Part shown: one piece after another, positions 53,245-61,576 of the stretch
Numbering within the stretch: the first letter of the stretch is position 1
How the letters are laid out: each line of letters starts with the position of its first letter
Made by a program: the position numbers and the translations under genes
Origin: Marisalimonas sp016777705
GTDB taxonomy: Bacteria > Pseudomonadota > Alphaproteobacteria > Puniceispirillales > Marisalimonadaceae
Direction of reading: 5' to 3'
NCBI RefSeq assembly: GCF_047717795.1
Contig: NZ_CP159808.1
Coordinates: forward strand, 1,364,001-1,428,000
DNA: 64,000 nt
The notes under the pieces: model-generated
The model's database searches: none
The model's input: only the letters and a program-made list of their open reading frames with translations
What the model was told of the DNA's origin: nothing

Positions 53245-54552
53245 GTGGTTGATTCCACATTTAATAAATTTGGTAAAAAACTTCCTCCAGTAAAAACGGG
53301 TCAACGTTTTGGTGACGAAGCTACTAAAAATAAAAAGGTAGGACTATTTTCAGAAAGAAGATTTTTAATATTTACCAAAAAAGGTCCTTTTGAGATTACC
53401 TTCAAACCAATTCACTACACTAGTGTCATAATTTCTACTGTTGTTGGTTTATCAAGTATTTTATATTGGTCAGTTAAAGCTGTTAACTCTGCAATTGATG
53501 TTGCAAAAAAAGATATCATAACAGAAGCCTCTGCTAATTTAACTAGCCCTATAGAAAATGACTCAGATACTATTGTCAATACTATTACTTCAGATCAAAC
53601 AAACATATCATTACCAAATATCAAAAATATTATAAAAGATAAATTAAATGGCTATCAGAATTACGTTTCCTTTGAAAACAAATTATCTATTAAGAAAAGT
53701 ATTGATAAGATCAAAAAAAATGACAGCTTAATAAAAGATGATTTAGATAATAAAAACGATAAACAATTAAAATTAAAAAATTCAAATAGAAATCAAGATA
53801 TAATCACAAGTAATCTTGGTGAATACGATAATATCTATGACGATATCAAAGCAGAAAAGAAAAACAAATTACCTCAACCTCCAAAACTAAACGCAAAAGC
53901 AAAGAATTTAAGGTTTTTGGCTTCTGTAGATAATGAATTAATACTATTAGAAAATGTATTTAAATCAATTAATGTAGAATTGAGTAATAGCGATATGGTT
54001 AGCGTTAGTTCTATTATAAATAAAGATGTAAATCTAGATAGCGATGACCTCTTTACAAGTTTAAAAGATAGATTAAATCTACTTGGTACCTATAAAGATG
54101 CTCTTCAATTTATTCCCTTAAAGCCTCCGATGGAACACTATTATATTTCAAGTCATTATGGAAAACGAAAACATCCTGTAACTGGTAAATATAGAATGCA
54201 TCATGGAATAGATTTAGCAGGAACTTGGCAAGAAAATGTTTCTGTTTCTGCTGACGGTACTGTTATTTTTGCAGGATATCATGGTTCTTTTGGAAAAGTA
54301 ATAAAAATTAGTCATAGCTACGGAATAAATACAACCTACGGACATTTAGCTAAAATCAAAGTAAAAAAAGGTGACATAGTAAGCGAAGGTCAAGTAATTG
54401 GTAAAATGGGACGAACTGGGCGTGTAAAAGGTGCACATCTTCACTATGAAATATCAGTAAACGGAAAATCCCAAAATCCAATAAACTTTATAAAAATTGG
54501 AAGAAACCTATTAAGCCGAACAAGTATTAAAGGCTTTGCTAATATCGAATAA
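53245..54552 (+). CDS. Membrane-anchored M23 (LytM-type) peptidoglycan peptidase
   Basis: A 435-residue protein. The cytoplasmic N-terminus (about 60 residues) and one membrane segment (about 65-83, SVIISTVVGLSSILYWSV) precede a long Asn/Lys-rich periplasmic linker (about 95-290). The C-terminal M23 domain has the zinc motif MHHGIDLAG (HxxxD), SYGINTTYGHL and GAHLHYEI (HxH). All metal ligands are present. M23 enzymes of this form pair with bactofilins in other alphaproteobacteria to shape the cell. The GTG start at 53245 follows the previous stop by three bases. Confidence 0.88.
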   Translation: MVDSTFNKFGKKLPPVKTGQRFGDEATKNKKVGLFSERRFLIFTKKGPFEITFKPIHYTSVIISTVVGLSSILYWSVKAVNSAIDVAKKDIITEASANLTSPIENDSDTIVNTITSDQTNISLPNIKNIIKDKLNGYQNYVSFENKLSIKKSIDKIKKNDSLIKDDLDNKNDKQLKLKNSNRNQDIITSNLGEYDNIYDDIKAEKKNKLPQPPKLNAKAKNLRFLASVDNELILLENVFKSINVELSNSDMVSVSSIINKDVNLDSDDLFTSLKDRLNLLGTYKDALQFIPLKPPMEHYYISSHYGKRKHPVTGKYRMHHGIDLAGTWQENVSVSADGTVIFAGYHGSFGKVIKISHSYGINTTYGHLAKIKVKKGDIVSEGQVIGKMGRTGRVKGAHLHYEISVNGKSQNPINFIKIGRNLLSRTSIKGFANIE

Positions 54553-54563
54553 GTTTAATTTTT

Positions 54564-54579
54564 TGGCATAAGTTATGCA
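54564..54579 (+). promoter_or_regulatory. Candidate sigma-54 promoter for a 60-residue gene
   Basis: TGGCATAAGTTATGCA has the sigma-54 layout TGGCAY-N5-WTGCA, with GG (54565-54566) and GC (54577-54578) 12 bases apart. The predicted start near 54590 leaves a leader of about 18 bases that carries the ribosome site AAGGAG (54595-54600) before the ATG at 54608. Position, spacing and strand all fit the small gene that follows. Confidence 0.6.
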
Positions 54580-54607
54580 CTGATTTACAATAATAAGGAG
54601 TAAATCA

Positions 54608-54790
54608 ATGAACTTAGATAATATAAATAATATTAAGTTAACACCAAAAAATTACCTTTTCAATAATATCAACAATTTTTCTATTGAAATTGATTACTTT
54701 GATGAAAAAGGAACAAAGAAACACAAAAATAAGATACCTTTAATATGCATACTTAAAACAAACATTATAAAGAATGCTAAATCAAACTAA
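54608..54790 (+). CDS. 60-residue unknown protein next to rpoN
   Basis: A small, Asn/Lys/Ile-rich protein of 60 residues (starts MNLDNINNIKLTPKNYL). No membrane segment or known motif is seen; FSIEIDYFDEKGTKKHKNKIP could be a beta hairpin. A strong ribosome site (AAGGAG) and a candidate sigma-54 promoter precede it, which is good evidence that it is expressed. It converges on rpoN. I cannot assign a function. The coding bias is weak because the composition is that of AT-rich DNA. Confidence 0.5.
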   Translation: MNLDNINNIKLTPKNYLFNNINNFSIEIDYFDEKGTKKHKNKIPLICILKTNIIKNAKSN

Positions 54791-54815
54791 CTATCAATTA
54801 TCAACTTAAAATACT

Positions 54816-56306
54816 TTAATTTGATACTAACCTTTGAAGCCTTGACTCCCTTCTACGCTGAGAGCTTGATGGGATGTTCAACATATCTCTATACTTAGCA
54901 ACAGTTCTTCTTGCCACTTCCATACCTTCTTTACTCAAAATACCCGCTAATTTGTCATCACTTAAGGGCTTACTAGCAATTTCTGAAGATATTAAGCTCC
55001 TTATAGTTTCTCTAACTGCTGAAGCTGCATGCATTTCAGTATTTTCTGAACTCGCAATGGACGCAGAGAAAAAATGTTTTAATGGCATAGCACCCCATTC
55101 TGTTAAAATTAATTTACTATTTGTGACTCTTGAAACTGTGCTCTCGTGCATGCCAATTGCATCTGAAATATCTTTCAAAATCATTGGCTTCATATGACTT
55201 AAGCCATGTTTAAAAAAACTAACTTGCTTTTTGACTATCTCAGAGGTTACCCTGAGTATTGTTTTATTTCTTTGATCTACTGCTTTTTTTAACCAACGCG
55301 CTTCGCCAATTTTCTCTGCGGCAAAGTTATTTCCTTTTTCGTCTAATTTAAAATTATTTATCTCTTCAATATAATTCTCATCTAAATTTACTGTTGGAAG
55401 ATTAGAATTATTTAAATCAATACGCCATCCCTTTTCAGACCTTGTAACAATTATATCTGGTTGATCAATATGAACTTTTTCTTGAGAAAAGGTATCAGCT
55501 GGTTTTGGGTTTAAAGTTTTAATTACTTTGATCATTTTAAATATTTTTTCTTCAGAAACATTACATAACTTACTAACTTGTTTAATTTTTCCCAATGGCA
55601 AATAGTCAAGATTATCAAGTAAAATTTTAAATGAAGAATTATATAAATTTAAATCTTTCAGTTGATTTCCTAAACATTCAGACAAATTTTCAGCAAATAT
55701 TCCTGATGGCTCTAAATGTTTTAATTTGTCTAACGCTTCTTTAATAACCGAAATATCTACATTTAAATCCTTAGCAACTTCATCTACTGGCGTAATGAAC
55801 CAACCACTTGGATGTAAAAAATCAATCATTCTAATCGCAATTGTTTTGATAGTAGAATCTTTGAAATCTATATTAATTTGGTTAACAAGATGTTCTCGTA
55901 AAGAAATTTTATTTTCTAAAGTTTTTTCAATTACCTCACCAGCTGAAGTGGTATTAGAAGATTTTATAATTTCTTTTTCAGATAAATTTTTATTTTCACG
56001 ATTAAAATCTGATGATAGATGAGTGTCAAATGTGTTTTCTAAGTCAACGTTGCTATCTTTTTTAAGAGGATCAGTAGAATTATTAAGATTGTTACAAATA
56101 TCCGGTGTAATATTTTCTGCAGGCTCAAGTTTTTTTTCAGACAATCCTGTTTTTTCTTTTAAAAAAGGATTTTCTAACTGGGCGTTATCTATAAACTCTG
56201 CTAGCTCAATATTGGATAATTGAAGTAATTTAATAGCCTGCTGTAGCTGAGGCGTCATAATTAAAGACTGATTTTGCTTAATTTTTAATTGTTGTCCTAA
56301 TTTCAT
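54816..56306 (-). CDS. rpoN: RNA polymerase sigma-54 factor
   Basis: A 496-residue RpoN. The N-terminal activator-interaction region has LGQQLKIKQNQSLIMTPQLQQAIKLLQLSN. A polar acidic linker (about 55-120) and the core-binding domain (about 125-310) follow. The DNA-binding domain holds the HTH (ISDAIGMHESTVSRVTNSK) and the RpoN box ARRTVAKYRDMLNIP near the C-terminus. I start at 56306 because GGAG lies seven bases ahead; an ATG four codons upstream is possible. Candidate -24/-12 promoters occur nearby before the bactofilins, a small gene and motA, so this factor probably controls its own neighbourhood. Confidence 0.95.
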   Translation of the reverse strand: MKLGQQLKIKQNQSLIMTPQLQQAIKLLQLSNIELAEFIDNAQLENPFLKEKTGLSEKKLEPAENITPDICNNLNNSTDPLKKDSNVDLENTFDTHLSSDFNRENKNLSEKEIIKSSNTTSAGEVIEKTLENKISLREHLVNQINIDFKDSTIKTIAIRMIDFLHPSGWFITPVDEVAKDLNVDISVIKEALDKLKHLEPSGIFAENLSECLGNQLKDLNLYNSSFKILLDNLDYLPLGKIKQVSKLCNVSEEKIFKMIKVIKTLNPKPADTFSQEKVHIDQPDIIVTRSEKGWRIDLNNSNLPTVNLDENYIEEINNFKLDEKGNNFAAEKIGEARWLKKAVDQRNKTILRVTSEIVKKQVSFFKHGLSHMKPMILKDISDAIGMHESTVSRVTNSKLILTEWGAMPLKHFFSASIASSENTEMHAASAVRETIRSLISSEIASKPLSDDKLAGILSKEGMEVARRTVAKYRDMLNIPSSSQRRRESRLQRLVSN

Positions 56307-56552
56307 TTTAATCTCCATTAATCATTTCTAATATCAACAAAAACAAGAAAAGCAGTATAATTGACGAAAATCAAAATCTTAATTTGACAGAAAAAAATAA
56401 CAAAATAATGACTTCAATTTATAGAGATTTTGGTTTAAAAATGTATATTAATCATATAGTTAGATAAAAAGAAAAAAATTTAATGTTTTTTTTATTCTAA
56501 ATGAATAATGTAAAAGTCAATTAATTGGCATGAAATATGATTGAGTGGTTGC

Positions 56553-56801
56553 ATGAAAAAATTAGAAAAAACTTCAAAATATCCTAACAAAAATATAAAA
56601 ACGTGTCAGAATTGTAGAATTATACGCGTTTTTTTATTATGTGTTCTTTTTATAGTTTTATTAGGGCTGATTAAGAGTGACCAACTACATTATTTACAAA
56701 TAGTAACACCTTTAAATGCCTCTATTTTAATAATTTCGTCTGGTTTAATAATGTTTATCTTTAAATTAGCAAAGTTTTTAATAGAAAAAAATCAGAACTA
56801 A
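56553..56801 (+). CDS. Small double-membrane-segment protein of unknown function
   Basis: An 82-residue protein from the ATG at 56553. The basic head (MKKLEKTSKYPNKNIKTCQNCRIIR) carries a CxxC pair, followed by two hydrophobic segments (FLLCVLFIVLLGLI and ILIISSGLIMFIFKLAKFL). The frame is open four codons further to a TTG, but the ATG is more likely. No clear ribosome site is present. It lies upstream of the divergent DUF1566 gene's end and near motA. I do not recognise the family. Confidence 0.55.
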   Translation: MKKLEKTSKYPNKNIKTCQNCRIIRVFLLCVLFIVLLGLIKSDQLHYLQIVTPLNASILIISSGLIMFIFKLAKFLIEKNQN

Positions 56802-56802
56802 T

Positions 56803-57297
56803 TTATCTATCACGAACCAATCTAACATAGTTTGGAATATATCCAGGAAATCTTCCAAAAGTATGACCTGTAAAAAAGTTTACTGTCCACATAAATTTAG
56901 GTTGCCATTGATTAATTTCACTTGTCCAAAAAGATTCTGGAGGTGTATTGGGAAAAATACTGGTTTCTATTTTTGCCTTATCACACTCCATACATACTAA
57001 TTTTTCTAATTCGTGCCTTTTTGGTAACCTCCATTTACCTTTGAGCTGTTCGTTTGCTTTTAATATTGCTTGATCGACTTCGTCAAACTTTAGTTTAATA
57101 GCACTGCCATTGCATTGTTTGTTATCCCAAATCATTCCAACTGGACATGTAAGCCATTCTAATTTTTGGCTGAGGTCTATTGTATAGTATCCTCGTGAAA
57201 TAAAATTATTAGCTGAAACTTTGTTGAAATTAAAATAAATTAATATTATGGTGAGCAAGGCAATGATTTTGTAGGATGTTTTTTTAAAACCTGACAT
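56803..57297 (-). CDS. Secreted DUF1566 (Lcl-like) domain protein
   Basis: A 164-residue protein from the ATG giving MSGFKKTSYK. A signal peptide (about residues 1-29) precedes a domain with LTCPVGMIWDNKQCNG, WRLPKRHELEKL, ETSIFPNTPPESFWTSE and YVRLVRDR. These are the marks of DUF1566/Lcl C-terminal domains, common in secreted or surface proteins and related to the FGE/C-type-lectin-like fold. Paired cysteines (VCMEC) suggest disulphides. It is divergent from motA. The longer frame up to 57366 overlaps the motA promoter and is not needed. The function is unknown. Confidence 0.72.
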   Translation of the reverse strand: MSGFKKTSYKIIALLTIILIYFNFNKVSANNFISRGYYTIDLSQKLEWLTCPVGMIWDNKQCNGSAIKLKFDEVDQAILKANEQLKGKWRLPKRHELEKLVCMECDKAKIETSIFPNTPPESFWTSEINQWQPKFMWTVNFFTGHTFGRFPGYIPNYVRLVRDR

Positions 57298-57330
57298 AAA
57301 AACCTCTTTTTTTTTATGCGAATTACATTT

Positions 57331-57346
57331 TGGTCTCATTCTTGCA
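57331..57346 (+). promoter_or_regulatory. Candidate sigma-54 promoter for motA-motB
   Basis: TGGTCTCATTCTTGCA has the -24 TGG and the full -12 TTGCA of the sigma-54 consensus, with GG (57332-57333) and GC (57344-57345) 12 bases apart. Transcription would begin near 57357, 35 bases before the motA ATG, leaving room for the ribosome site AAAAAGG. The -24 element lacks the CA of TGGCA, so it is weaker than the bactofilin site. Confidence 0.55.
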
Positions 57347-57391
57347 GAAATTGTGCCTAATATCATTATTTATTTATAAAAAGGTAAAAAA

Positions 57392-58156
57392 ATGGATATA
57401 GCTTCTTTGATTGGTTTAATCGGAACTTTGGGAATGATAGCAGGTGCAATGATTTCTTCGGGTGGATTAGGAATGTTTATTGACACCCCTTCAATGCTTA
57501 TTGTTATAGGAGGTACATTTTTTGCTGTTATGTACAGATCAACACTTCCTATGTTTTTAGGGTCTTTCGGTACTTTAGTTAAAGTATTCATGCCAGGTGC
57601 TAAAAAACATGATGAATTAATTACTAGAATTACAGAATTAGCTGGCATAGCTAGAAAAGATGGAATGATGGCTCTTGAGGGTCAAGAAGTTCCTGATAAA
57701 TTTTTTGAAAAAGGTTTGCAAATGCTCGTTGATGGAGCAGATGAATCAAAATTAACTGAACAATTGAACAGAGAAGTTAAGTCTATGAAGGTACGTCATG
57801 AAGACATGAAAGGGGTTTTTCAAGCATGGGTTGATTTAGCACCTGCAATGGGAATGATTGGTACCTTAATAGGATTGGTTGCCATGTTGGGTAATATGGC
57901 GGATCCAAAAGCAATTGGTCCAGCTATGGCGGTTGCATTATTAACAACTTTATATGGCGCCATGATAGCTAACTGTATTTTTATGCCTATAGTTACAAAG
58001 CTAGAAGGTTATTCATCTCATGAATTATTATATCGTGAAATGGTTGTAATGGGACTTAAATATATCTCAAGAGGAGAGAGCCCTAGAAATATTACAGATC
58101 AACTAATTGCAAACTTACCTCCAAAAATACAAGCTCAGATTGAAGAGGCAGCATAA
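57392..58156 (+). CDS. motA: Flagellar motor stator protein MotA/PomA type
   Basis: A 254-residue MotA-family protein. Four membrane segments are visible: about residues 5-24, 31-50, 146-168 and 178-200. The cytoplasmic loop between the second and third carries the charged residues that meet the rotor (EQLNREVKSMKVRHEDMKGVFQAW). LAPAMGMIGTLIGLVAMLGNM is the pore-lining third helix. The overall form is nearer the Na+-type PomA than E. coli MotA, but the ion cannot be assigned. It forms the stator with MotB, encoded 26 bases downstream. No other flagellar gene lies in the window. Confidence 0.9.
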   Translation: MDIASLIGLIGTLGMIAGAMISSGGLGMFIDTPSMLIVIGGTFFAVMYRSTLPMFLGSFGTLVKVFMPGAKKHDELITRITELAGIARKDGMMALEGQEVPDKFFEKGLQMLVDGADESKLTEQLNREVKSMKVRHEDMKGVFQAWVDLAPAMGMIGTLIGLVAMLGNMADPKAIGPAMAVALLTTLYGAMIANCIFMPIVTKLEGYSSHELLYREMVVMGLKYISRGESPRNITDQLIANLPPKIQAQIEEAA

Positions 58157-58182
58157 TTAAGGAATAATGTTAGGAGATAATT

Positions 58183-59361
58183 GTGGCTGAAGCTCAAGTA
58201 CAAATAGAAGATGAAGAAGAAGAAGAATGTCCTAAATGTCCTCCAGCTGGGGCCCCAGCATGGATGGCTACATTTGCTGATATGGCCACATTACTTATGG
58301 CTTTTTTTGTTCTTATTCTGTCATTCGCAGAATTTAATGTTCCTAAATTCAAACAAATAAGTGGTAGCTTAAAAAATGCTTTTGGAATTCAAAGAGTTAT
58401 ACCAGTTGTTGAGCAACCAAAAGGAACAACTGTTCTATCCTTAAATTTCAGTCCCTCTCCTGCTCCTTCTGTAACTAATAACTTAAAGCAACAAACTTCA
58501 GAAGCTGAACAAAAAAATTTGGATCTAAAATCAGAAATTGATGAAGGTGATAGCGCTAAAAGTAATTCAAAAGAGACGTTGGAAGCAAAAGAGCTTAGTA
58601 AGGAAATTATAAATGAGGTTTCCTCTGAAGAAGTAAAAGTAGAAACAGTTAACGATAAAGTATTGGTAAGTATAAACACTGAAAGCAAAAGCTCTGAGGA
58701 AGTGTCCAAATTAATTCAAAAAACTATAGATGCTGTTGAGACAGCCCGAGAAAACACAGGAGCGACCGACACGGACGTTCTTATAGGAGGTATTGATAAA
58801 GATATAAAATCAATGGCGTCGGCATCTATAGAAAATAAATCACTAAAAGATCAAGTAAATCAGCTAGAGTCAAAGAACTCTGAAGATGAAAAAAATACTC
58901 AAGAAAAAACTAAAAAAGCTGAATTTAGTGAAGATCAATTAAGAGTTGCTCTTAAACAAGAAATAGGTCAAGGTTTAGCTGAAGTTCAAAGAGAAAAAGA
59001 CCGTGTAATTGTTACAGTTGGATCTGCTGGTGCGTTTAATTCTGGGTCAGCTAAATTAACTAAACAAGCTAGAGCTATTATGAAGAAAATTGCAACAGTA
59101 AGTGCAAAAGGGGCGGGTCAAGTAAACGTTTCTGGACATACAGACGATGTCCCTTTGATTTTTGGTGGGCAATATCGTGATAATTGGGATTTAGCTGCAG
59201 CTCGTGCTTCAAGTGTTGTTCAAGAATTATCAAAAGCAAATACTATTCCATCAGAAAAACTAAAAGCAATAAGTTTTGGAGAAACAAAGCCTTTGGAACA
59301 GAATGATACTCGCCAAGGAAGAGAAAAAAATAGACGAATAGAAATTGAGATAAAATATTGA
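58183..59361 (+). CDS. motB: Flagellar motor stator protein MotB/PomB type
   Basis: A 392-residue MotB-family protein. The ion-carrying Asp33 is in AWMATFADMATLLMAFFVLILSF. The plug and linker region follows, and the C-terminal OmpA-like peptidoglycan-binding domain (about 265-390) has SGHTDDVP and RDNWDLAAARASSVV. The linker (about 70-265) is unusually long and rich in Glu, Ser and Lys, with coiled-coil potential (LKDQVNQLESKNSEDEKNTQEK). The start is a GTG at 58183, supported by AGGAG at 58172-58176. It anchors the stator to the wall. Confidence 0.9.
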   Translation: MAEAQVQIEDEEEEECPKCPPAGAPAWMATFADMATLLMAFFVLILSFAEFNVPKFKQISGSLKNAFGIQRVIPVVEQPKGTTVLSLNFSPSPAPSVTNNLKQQTSEAEQKNLDLKSEIDEGDSAKSNSKETLEAKELSKEIINEVSSEEVKVETVNDKVLVSINTESKSSEEVSKLIQKTIDAVETARENTGATDTDVLIGGIDKDIKSMASASIENKSLKDQVNQLESKNSEDEKNTQEKTKKAEFSEDQLRVALKQEIGQGLAEVQREKDRVIVTVGSAGAFNSGSAKLTKQARAIMKKIATVSAKGAGQVNVSGHTDDVPLIFGGQYRDNWDLAAARASSVVQELSKANTIPSEKLKAISFGETKPLEQNDTRQGREKNRRIEIEIKY

Positions 59362-59394
59362 TTTTGATTAAGTCAAAAATAATAGGATTTATGT

Positions 59395-60165
59395 ATGGAT
59401 GAAGATAACAATATTAAAATAAATAATGAGGAAGGTTATTCTCCTGAGGCGATTGCAAATTTTGAAAGATCAATTGAGGAATTTGCTGAAACTTTATTAG
59501 AAATTAAACCAGAACATGCAAATATAAGTGTTTTTAAAAGTTTAAAAATTACAATGAATGGTAGGCCTCGTAGAATTGCTGATTTAGGTAATGTAGAGTC
59601 TCCAAACGACCCTATGAAAATTGAGTTGATGATTTATAATAAAGAGCATATTCCGGAAATCTTAGAATTTATAAAAAATAATGGTTTTCCTGCTAAAAAT
59701 GACGAAGGATCACAATTTATTTTCATTAGAGTACCGAAGCCATCAAGAATGCAATTAGAAGAAATTGGTGATGATATAAACAGAAGGACGAATGCTGCTT
59801 CTTCAAAATTACTGAAAAATAAAACAAATACGTCTTTAAGAATAAGAGCTGCAATGGAAAAAGAATTCATAGACCAAAGAATAGCTGGATTAGCAACAAA
59901 GAAAATTGATTCAAATTTAGAGAGATGTACGAAAGAGATAAGAATAATGGGTTTAATGACAAGAAAAAAAATATTAGGAAGTTTTTTTAAATCAGTTGAA
60001 AGAGATGATCCAGAATTACTAAAAATTATTGCTAAAAGGGTTAAGTTAGAGACGCAGAAGATTGAGAATGAACAGCAAATACGCATTCAAAACGAAGCAT
60101 TAGATAACAAAGCTTCAGAAAATCAAATAGCAGACCAAGAGCAAACAACATTAAGTGCTAATTAG
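59395..60165 (+). CDS. Ribosome-recycling-factor-like protein encoded with the motor genes
   Basis: A 256-residue soluble protein. Residues about 18-185 follow the order of ribosome recycling factor: a helix, then VFKSLKITMNGRPRRIADLGNV, PMKIELMIYNKEHIPEILEFI, NNGFPAKNDEGSQFIFIRVP and PSRMQLEEI, then two long helices. These correspond to the RRF segments for the beta-sandwich (pattern: L-x-x-I-A-N-V, then I-x-x-W-D, then L-G-L-N-P-x-x-D-G, then I-P-x-L-T-E-E-R-R). The RRF arginine cluster that contacts 23S rRNA is not conserved, and a C-terminal Gln/Glu-rich tail of about 45 residues is added. It lies 33 bases after motB and is probably in its operon. A recycling role is doubtful. Confidence 0.6.
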   Translation: MDEDNNIKINNEEGYSPEAIANFERSIEEFAETLLEIKPEHANISVFKSLKITMNGRPRRIADLGNVESPNDPMKIELMIYNKEHIPEILEFIKNNGFPAKNDEGSQFIFIRVPKPSRMQLEEIGDDINRRTNAASSKLLKNKTNTSLRIRAAMEKEFIDQRIAGLATKKIDSNLERCTKEIRIMGLMTRKKILGSFFKSVERDDPELLKIIAKRVKLETQKIENEQQIRIQNEALDNKASENQIADQEQTTLSAN

Positions 60166-60188
60166 ATATTAAATTAAATTTAATTAAC

Positions 60189-61547
60189 TTAATTTTCTAC
60201 ATACGGGTTATTACCCTTCCTTAGCATAACTCTTATTGGCAATCCCGATAATCCAAAATCATCCATTAAAGATGACATTAAAAAACGCTTATAACTGTCG
60301 GGTAAATTCTCTGGACTTGACATAAAAACTGCGAAAGTAGGTGGCCTTATATTTACTTGAGTTATATATCTAATTCTATTCATTTTACCTTTATATAAAG
60401 GTGCCGGGTTATTTTCTATAATTGGCGTTAACCACCGGTTCAATTTTCCTGTTGATATTCTTATATCTAATCTTTTTTTTATATCTATAGCAATGTCCAT
60501 TAACTTATCTAACCCTTGCCCATGAAGCCCCGACATAAAGACAACTTGAATATTTTTTATTTGAGATAATGATTTTTCTAATTGATTAAATATTTTTTGT
60601 CTTACTTGATCTTTGTCAATAACTTTATCCCACATGTTGGCACCAATAATTAAACCTCGCCCCTCACCTGCTACTACTCTTGCGATCGTGAGATCTTGTT
60701 TGTCTAAACCTTTATCTGAATCAATTAGTAAAATACAAATATTACTATATTTGATAGTCTTAAGGGTATCACCCACCATACTTTTTTCTAAAATATCATG
60801 AACTTTTGACTTTTTTCTCAATCCCGCTGTATCAACAATGCAAAAATTTTGACTTTTATAATACCAGGAAATTTCAATTGCATCCCTAGTAATACCCGCT
60901 TGTGGTCCAGTAACTAATCTTTTTTGACCAACCAAGTTATTTATTAATGTAGATTTTCCAGTATTTGGTCTTCCAATAATACCAATCTTTGTTATTTCTG
61001 ATTTTGTGTTTTCAGTTTTTATATTATTTTCAGCACTTAAAGATACATTACTCTTATCTTCTATTTGTTGCTTTAAAGTATCATACAAATCTGACAAACC
61101 TTCCCCATGTTCTGCAGAAAATGGGATAATAGTTTCAAAACCCAAGGAATTGCTTTCCGTCAAACCTACAAGTCCTTTTGACCCTTCACACTTATTTACT
61201 AAAACAAAAGTAGGTTTATTTGTTTTAATTAAATATTTAGAAAATGCTCTTTCAGTTGGTAAAACACCAACTCTACCATCAATTACAAAAATAATTAAAT
61301 CAGCTTCTCTAACTGCAATTTCAGTTTGCAGCTTTATTTCTCTTTCAGTATCTCCTTTTAAAGAATCATCAATTCCAGCTGTGTCTACAAGCATGAACTC
61401 GAGATCAAGAAAGGATACTTGCCCATACTTTCTATCTCTTGTTACGCCAGGTTGGTCGTTAACAATTGCTTTTCCAGGCCCTACTAAACGATTAAATAAA
61501 GTCGACTTTCCAACATTTGGTCTTCCAACTAATACAATCTGAAACAT
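60189..61547 (-). CDS. der: Ribosome-assembly GTPase Der (EngA)
   Basis: A 452-residue Der with two GTPase domains in tandem. The first has GRPNVGKSTLFNRL (from about residue 7) and DTAGID; the second has GRPNTGKSTLINNL (from about 191) and DTAGLR. The C-terminal KH-like domain ends NGNNPYVEN-like (GNNPYVEN). It is needed for 50S subunit maturation. bamB lies 30 bases upstream, giving the conserved order yfgM-bamB-der. It converges on the RRF-like gene. Confidence 0.96.
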   Translation of the reverse strand: MFQIVLVGRPNVGKSTLFNRLVGPGKAIVNDQPGVTRDRKYGQVSFLDLEFMLVDTAGIDDSLKGDTEREIKLQTEIAVREADLIIFVIDGRVGVLPTERAFSKYLIKTNKPTFVLVNKCEGSKGLVGLTESNSLGFETIIPFSAEHGEGLSDLYDTLKQQIEDKSNVSLSAENNIKTENTKSEITKIGIIGRPNTGKSTLINNLVGQKRLVTGPQAGITRDAIEISWYYKSQNFCIVDTAGLRKKSKVHDILEKSMVGDTLKTIKYSNICILLIDSDKGLDKQDLTIARVVAGEGRGLIIGANMWDKVIDKDQVRQKIFNQLEKSLSQIKNIQVVFMSGLHGQGLDKLMDIAIDIKKRLDIRISTGKLNRWLTPIIENNPAPLYKGKMNRIRYITQVNIRPPTFAVFMSSPENLPDSYKRFLMSSLMDDFGLSGLPIRVMLRKGNNPYVEN

Positions 61548-61576
61548 ATTATAAACCTTAAAGGCTAAATATAAAT

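Noticed and set aside
56526..56541. TGGCATGAAATATGATT as a fourth sigma-54 promoter before the small membrane protein
   Set aside because: The -12 element would be TGA rather than TGC, and the predicted start would fall at the ATG with no leader. It is too weak to list, though leaderless use cannot be excluded.
57298..57366. N-terminal extension of the DUF1566 protein up to 57366
   Set aside because: The extension lacks a signal peptide at its start, overlaps the motA promoter, and the internal ATG at 57297 has a ribosome site and begins a proper signal sequence.
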